From positions 124,001-188,000 of the forward strand of contig JADNRX010000066.1 in NCBI GenBank assembly GCA_015501595.1: a stretch of 64,000 nucleotides of DNA, in the 5' to 3' direction. Under the pieces are notes generated by a model. It was not told where the DNA came from. It did not search any database and worked only from the letters and a program-made list of their open reading frames with translations. Shown here in pieces: positions 58,408-64,000 of the stretch (position 1 is its first letter; the number at the start of each line of letters is the position of its first letter). This DNA comes from Hymenopellis radicata (Eukaryota; Basidiomycota; Agaricomycetes; Agaricales; Physalacriaceae). The position numbers and the translations under genes were made by a program.

Positions 58408-59096
58408 ATAGGCTTAAATCATCCTTGCTGGTTGTCCCGGACCCGCCGCGCTTGTCGACGGCCCAACCCGTTTATTGGGTTGCTTTTGGCACTGGACATT
58501 ATCGAGAACACACCGAGGCTGACGAAAGCGACGATACTTCTCGATTCGCAGGCTGCAATAATGGCGATTAGAAACGGGAGCACGGGAGGTGGTGGGCAAT
58601 ACCTGGTGGAGGAGTTTTACAGACGCCTCAAGACACTCGCATCGAAGAGGAAGTCGCTGCAACTGGAGATAAGATGGATACCAGGCCACAGAGGTGCTGA
58701 AGGAAATGAACAAGAGGCCAAGGCGGCATCGCAGAAGAAGAGCCTCCCAGTCCGAAACAGCAAGTCGATCCTACAGACAAGGCTCCCAGTCAGTAAGCCG
58801 CTGCAATAGCGAAGTTTGTCAAGCAGACTCGCGCGACCTGGGCTGAGGAATGGACGTCATCCCCCAAATCTCGCTTCACAAAGATTCTGGACTCGACACC
58901 GCCGGGACCGAAGGTGGAACGAATGTACAAGACCCTCTCCCGCGTGGAAGCCAGCACCCTAACTCAACTCAGAACGTCCCATATCGGCCTGAACGCACCC
59001 CTCTACCGCACTAGGACGATCGACAGTCCGCTATGCCAGCGATGCGGAGTCCCAGAAACGGTCGCCCACTTCCTCATGTCCACTTGCTCCTTATAA
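58408..59096 (+). mobile_element. LINE retrotransposon tail (RNase H and C-terminal Cys/His knuckle)
   Basis: The first frame has the RNase H signature: LLALDIIENTPRL (Glu), KATILLDSQAAIMAIRNG (Asp) and LEIRWIPGHRGAEGNEQEA. The second frame continues KFVKQTRATWAEEWTSSPKS, TQLRTSHIGLNAPLYRTRT and ends with the knuckle CQRCGVPETVAHFLMSTCSL and a TAA (59094-59096). This is the 3' end of an RNase H-bearing non-LTR element of the kind common in fungi (Tad1/I-like). Endonuclease and reverse transcriptase are missing, as in 5'-truncated LINE copies. One frameshift lies near 58810. Confidence 0.75.
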
Positions 59097-59565
59097 TATA
59101 TCTCTCCGGAATCTTGACGCAATCAACAGAGGAAACTTGAAAGGGAGGCACCACGTCCGCGGGCCATCAACAGCGGTCAGCCGCCAGCGTCCATGGTCCT
59201 CAAATCTGCTAACTTGGGACAGTGTTATGGGACATACATTGGCGTGAGCGTCCCGGGGCCTAGAGATTCGCAAATGACAAGAGTAGGCGAGACCCCTTGG
59301 AAAGTCCAGCACACATAATGAGGACTTGAACGGTCCAAGTTGTCTCCTTGACATGAGTACTCTGTAAACCTGGCCGGCCTCTGCCAACTCGAACCATGCC
59401 ACACACCGCAGGCCGAAATTGTAATTCATATGGTTAGACAGCGTCAACCAGGAGATAGGTACAGGCAGTGTAAAATTATACCAAAGCGAAATGTCAAATA
59501 ATAAGTGCTTACAGCCAAAGAAAGAAGCTGGAAAAAATGCTCATGAGCAAACATGATTCCATACG
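59097..59565. other. 3' flank of the KDZ gene, no gene recognised
   Basis: A 118-codon minus-strand frame (59091-59447) exists but has no recognisable domain and overlaps the LINE end. The 3' terminus of the KDZ element should lie here; no inverted repeat could be paired with sequence beyond 63318. Confidence 0.4.
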
Positions 59566-62500
59566 TCATTCTGTACCGACTATGGTATCATTTTCACTGC
59601 TACCGACAAGAGTCTCATCCTCACTCTCTCCACCCTCCTCGGGGTCATGAAACTCATTCCATTCAGTCTCCCCAGCCATAACGTCACAGTCTACCCCGCC
59701 AGCCTCCCATGTTTCCCTAAATGAAGTAAGTAGCTTACGCTGAACCGCGGCTTGTTGTAAGCTATACGCTTTAATACCTTCCTTGATAGCATCAGGCAGT
59801 TCGCTGTTTTCAGCGTCTTGATGAGCCTCCCACCATTGAGATCTATCTTCCAGCGTCTCACCCACACGCCGCATCTCTTCCTCTAGGAGATTCACTTCTT
59901 CAGTCCATCGTCCCACACGGGCTCGACTCTTGAGCCATTCGACCCGAGCACCTAGAAACATAATTATTTAGCTGCTTGCCCAACTATGACTAATTCTTGT
60001 TATACCTTCAACTATGTCATCTTTCCTGCCCGAATAACTCTCATTTGTCCACAGCCAGGACATCTCGGCACCACCCTGCCCAACAGGCATCAATACATCA
60101 ATAGAAAAATGGGAACCGTTCATGTTGGCAACATCCGCATCCAGAAGAGGCCGCAACTCAATCGCCCAGGAACCTTGAGGGGCCAATTTTTCAAGGGCTC
60201 GTCTACAACGGCGGTACTTGTCCACCGCAAATGATGAGCGCGCCCTTTGGGTAGCGATGGTTGTCTGTGCCCGTGTCCTGGCGCCCTGACCCACCGTGTC
60301 GTGCGTCCTATAGACAAAAAGTGCACGCAGTGTGCGCTCCGAATCACGGATAGCCTCCAAAGCATCATGACACAAAGCAATCCGAAGCAGTATCTCCTGA
60401 TTGACAATGTCCTTGGTACACCCCGCGTCTCGGACCTCCCCAGCAGGAAAGTCGGAGGGCAACCATAACTTCTGGTCCTCAACATCTAGTGCGATGCTGC
60501 GGGACACAGTCTCGGCTTGTAGTTGGGCTTTGGCGCCCGGGATATATACCATCTGAATCGCTCTAAATAATCGGATTCGTCTGGTCAAATCGGTGCGTTT
60601 CCGGTGAATTGTGGTTGCCTCTTGCTGGGTCAATTCACCTTCACCATCCGTTAGACGACGTAACTTCTGTCTGGAGGACAAACATAAGGATGCTGGTTGA
60701 AAGATCTAAAGGAAAAACAAACTGGAGTTCTTCAATACCGAAGGCCGCAGAGAGACAACCAGTGATACTGGTATCATCCAGTGGGACGGCACCGCGAAGT
60801 ACGGCCTGCCGTTCCTCTTCAAGGAGACGGTTCCTTAGAGCTGCATAACTTTCATCTGCAATTGTGCATAAGCGGCTTGTATGCTCCACAGGAGAAAGAC
60901 TTGCGTTTCACATCCGGTATATAAGGGTTCTGGATGTCTAGGTCCTGCTGCGCGTACGGTTTCATCCTGTCAGCTTCCCATACTAGTATGTCACGTGTCC
61001 AGCGTTGTATAACCCGCGGAGGTAGATGCAATGTGAAGTCCTGATGTAAAGATGTTTGTTTGATGCTTTGAGTTCGAGCAACCATGAGACGTTTCATGAA
61101 CATGGTGCCTGATAATATGATTCATTAGTATTGGACAATATGGCAAGTGTAAACCTAACCCATGGAAATTAGTTTGCACCAGTTTAGGAAGCCAAATTGG
61201 TCGTCAAGAGTATCCGAGCGAGAACCGGGACCCATTTCTTTGATACTGGCGGCACACATACGCACAAAAGCCCATACTCGTTCAATAGCCTCTCCGTCGG
61301 TCCGTCCTACACCCGGTTGTATCCCCATCCCAAAGTTTGCCTGGCACTGGTACTTGTGCATGGGACAATGAGCCTTGGGGATGGCTGACCCATTCACCAT
61401 GGTCGGCGGCAAATGCAGATGCTCGGGCAAGTGCTCCATACGGCCATCAAAACCTTTAATCCACTGACATACTATGTCATAGCAGAAGAGGACGCGGCGG
61501 AGGCGATGTAGCTTCTTAAGTGCGGATGCTACCACATAATCTGAGTTACAAAACCGTTCACCTTTCTGTAGGTTTCCAACACCCTCAGGGCAGACCATCT
61601 CGTGCCGTGCACAAATGGCAGCTACCACCCCAGTCGATCTTAGCCCAGTACTGGGCTTTGAATCAGCATGTGCCAGAGCTTTGAAGCCACTGCAGGTACT
61701 CATCTAAACACAGTATTGGTAAGATGAAATGCAAATAATATATGTAAGCACTTGCATCAGTCTGTGATGCATGTTTTAGTACATGCTTGCCATATTCTCC
61801 ATGATCGTCAAGCATGTAAGCAGCATTAGGATGCAATGAGGGATCAGTTGACTGATTAGAACGGAGGCAGTTCACAAAGCGGAAGCAAGCATCAACACTG
61901 ACACACTTTTGATATAAATATCTGTCAATGTCATATCAGAGCGTGTTTCCTAAGGAAAGATCATTAAGAAGACTGACTGGTCAGGCAGTGACTCCCAGTT
62001 TTCCGGTAGATTGATATCAGGTATGGGACAGGCCGGGCAGACCAATGCAAGCTCGCCAGGCTTGATGTTGGAAGCCCCATTAAGTTGAAAACCCTTGCCT
62101 CCCCTCATCATAAGTAATACATGACGGTACTGACGAATCATCCGCAAGAAAGGCTGATATCGATTCTATAATAAGAGATCTTGTTAGATGCTATAACAAC
62201 TTGAAAGTGAGGGATCATACCTTGGGAACGTCAATGCCTAGCGCATCAGTACGATAAACAAGAGTCTTGTAGAAGCTGTACGCTGACACTTTGCCATTGA
62301 GTGTAGAAGCTTGAAACAGGTCCAGAGCATCCAGTGTACAGCAGGTGGCAGGCGTGAATACAGTCGCCGGATACCATCCAAATCGTAAGAGCTGGCGATA
62401 ATGCGGGACTGTCTCGAGGCAGTTGCAATACTCGACAGCCACCGTATGGATGCTGTTGCTATGTATGACAACAAGTGAATGGGGGCCTGTTTGTCGATGC

Positions 62501-63318
62501 ATGCACCTAGAGCCATCTTCGTGACCAAGTAAGACCTTCAAACCGAGTCCAATCAAAGGAGTTTTCAAGAAGCGAGTACCCGTCCAACGCTGTGAACAGT
62601 CAGCTGCGGTCGTTGAGATGTTAGGATTGGCTCACAAACCTGGATTATATGTAAAGGTTTCATTGCATGTAGTGAAACAATGCATTTACGACAATGTAAA
62701 GCAGGTCCGGTGCACTCTCTGCATCGAAACGATGGCTTTGGTGCCGTTTCACATGTGGAGCATCGGGTCAGCTGTGCATGGCCCCGACCCTTGAGGCGCA
62801 AAATCTCATCCATAAAATCCTGGGAGAAATTTCGACCCCCACACGCCCCGCCCAAACATCCATTGCTCGCTTCTATAAGGGGCTTAGAGTAGATAGCGAC
62901 GGAATGATAGACGTACCTTTCCCTTGGTCTGTCCTCCAGGAACAGCGCGCTTGTGGGCCTCATTCGCTGACATATCGTGGCCGTCTTCGGGTTCAACAGG
63001 TTGACTATACTCCATGACGATTTCATCGTCTGAGTCATCGTCTTCGCCGTTGTCGTCCTCGACGCCCATGGTAATATCTGAATCGTCGTCTAACGGACCG
63101 AAGAGATTCAGTTCGCTTTCGAAAATCGGTCCGTTTTGGGTGATGATTTGGCCTCGACTGCCTCGTTGGTGCGTCTCGGTTCTCATGCGACCCCAATCCT
63201 CGACAGTAACGTCCGGAGAGGAACGCCCTAATCGTTGCCGACGATATCTAGACCTCCCAAAGCCATTGCCTTGCATGGCCTTGCGGCGCTTCAATGTAGA
63301 GAGACGAGTGTTCATCAT
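59566..63318 (-). CDS. KDZ-superfamily transposase, complete, ten exons (1,091 aa)
   Basis: Ten exons join in consistent phase: 62917-63318, 62640-62882, 62221-62589, 61978-62165, 61752-61921, 61160-61678, 60901-61108, 60723-60848, 60006-60670 and 59566-59951. Introns are 34-73 nt. The N-terminus is basic, then acidic; exon 2 carries the CxC-type zinc cluster (CSTCETAPKPSFRCRECTGP then CRKCIVSLH) typical of KDZ transposases. The catalytic region follows: HDLQKGERF-like NLQKGERFCNSDYVVASALK, VLFCYDIVCQWIKGF, IPKAHCPMHKYQCQANFGMG, VGRTDGEAIERVWAFVRMCA and ASIKEMGPGSRSDTLDDQFG. The C-terminus has the helical RARVGRWTEEVNLLEEEMRR. No stop or frameshift is seen. The family moves by cut and paste, normally with 8-bp duplications; the ends were not found. 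Confidence 0.88.
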
Positions 63319-63504
63319 CGTGCGACCCAGGTAGTAATAAGATGGCAGATGGGATTCAAAGTGAGATCAAAAAGTGGTTGTGTTTGAAGCGGGCCGACCC
63401 GTGTTGTTCGGTTTGTGGATGTCCCTGCCTGGAAACGGTGACCACGACGGCTCGATGACTATCCCTGTGCCCAATATAATTAAATAAAAGAAAAAGGCAA
63501 AGGC

Positions 63505-63550
63505 AAAGAAAGAAAAAAAGGAAGGGAAAGGGGAGGGAAAAGAAAGAGGA
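63505..63550 (+). repeat. 46-base uninterrupted purine tract
   Basis: Only A and G from 63505 to 63550, about 190 bp upstream of the KDZ start codon; on the KDZ strand it is a pyrimidine tract, as often found in fungal promoters. Confidence 0.85.
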
Positions 63551-63723
63551 TTGTCTTCTGACCTCTTGGGACTTTGCATGAGGAATAAAACAAAATGTCA
63601 TTGTGATTCTCTAATACTAAAAATAAATTCTATGGCATCTACGGGTGCGGGCAATTGCGATGCATCAAGACATGAGATTGCTGATGTGGAAGTTGCAACT
63701 CGGATGGTGGAGTATGTCTCGGT

Positions 63724-63999
63724 TCACCGAATGGTCTGTGGGAGATGAGTGAGGAGAAGCCCACAATCAATGACATACCTGGCGCACGGACTAGACCACT
63801 CCTGCCACCTTGAGATCCCGAAGGTATACCTGGGCGATTGAATGGCGATTGCATCGAGGAACGCCCGGCCGTAGAAACTGGATGCGGTTTTGGAAGGGCC
63901 GCGGAATGGAGTCGGAGAAGCAGGCAGCGCTCCAGTACCAGATTGGATGCTTCCGAGGGGAGCCCGCTTAGCCAAGGCAGCTGTAGGAGTCGGGTTAGC
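63724..63999 (-). CDS. Partial gene at the right edge
   Basis: A minus-strand frame is open from the edge through KRAPLGSIQSGTGALPASPT, FRGPSKTASSFYGRAFLDAI and on to a stop at 63724; a neighbouring frame gives RSSMQSPFNRPGIPSGSQGG up to a GTATGT donor at about 63779. The composition (Pro, Ser, Gly, basic) suggests a disordered part of a real protein. It could be an upstream exon of another gene. No family is recognised. Confidence 0.3.
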   Translation of the reverse strand, partial: ANPTPTAALAKRAPLGSIQSGTGALPASPTPFRGPSKTASSFYGRAFLDAIAIQSPRYTFGISRWQEWSSPCARYVIDCGLLLTHLPQTIR

Positions 64000-64000
64000 C

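Noticed and set aside
60849..60900. A frameshift in the KDZ gene between the PYIPDVKR and LRNRLLEEE segments
   Set aside because: A 52-nt GT…AG intron with acceptor GATGAAAG restores the frame, so no lesion needs to be invoked.

Overview
The window looks like nuclear DNA of a basidiomycete fungus, most likely a mushroom-forming agaricomycete. The evidence is many short introns (about 45-75 nt, GTRNGT...YAG) splitting genes into small exons, genes densely placed on both strands, and a mobile-element set typical of that group: Ty3/gypsy LTR elements, hAT, KDZ (Kyakuja-Dileera-Zisupton), a LINE tail and C48/Ulp1-type peptidases. No rRNA, functional tRNA or CRISPR array is visible.

Layout. 1-6.4 kb holds the tail of one gene and decayed minus-strand genes: a cytochrome P450 exon, a multi-pass membrane protein, a GH5 exo-1,3-glucanase and a second P450 with a duplicated exon. 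6.5-7.4 kb is an intact three-exon gene with a Cys cluster and a C-terminal coiled coil; a paralogue of its C-terminal half lies at 47.6-48.1 kb. 7.9-18.4 kb is a nested set: a hAT transposase gene is cut 33 codons before its stop by a gypsy element (11131-18271), whose right LTR is cut by a 473-bp element with 18-bp terminal inverted repeats and a 3-bp target duplication. 18.7-21.5 kb is a WD40-type gene, followed by an intact four-exon gene for a 72-residue Cys/His-rich protein.

22-43 kb is a gene graveyard: an ABC-transporter exon, a piece of VPS10, a large minus-strand transposase-like gene beside a Ulp1-like peptidase (itself interrupted by an inverted-repeat element), a RecQ-like helicase fragment, an intact unknown gene (33.4-34.5 kb), a gene split by a SINE-like insertion, about 3 kb of midasin, a second hAT tail, and two PRP22 pieces in reversed order. 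43-50 kb has almost no recognisable coding sequence.

50.6-57.9 kb carries VPS10 with an internal deletion, a membrane-protein fragment, the HPM1/METTL18 histidine methyltransferase, a displaced VPS10 cysteine-rich module and a truncated amidohydrolase. 58.4-59.1 kb is a LINE tail, and 59.6-63.3 kb is a complete ten-exon KDZ transposase gene (1,091 codons).

Two themes run through the window. Conserved single-copy host genes appear as broken, displaced, partly complementary pieces, and single-base frameshifts, several of them deletions, occur in most host genes, whereas the KDZ gene and three smaller genes read without a break. Either this is a transposon-driven rearranged region or the assembly is unpolished and partly scrambled; the sequence alone cannot decide.
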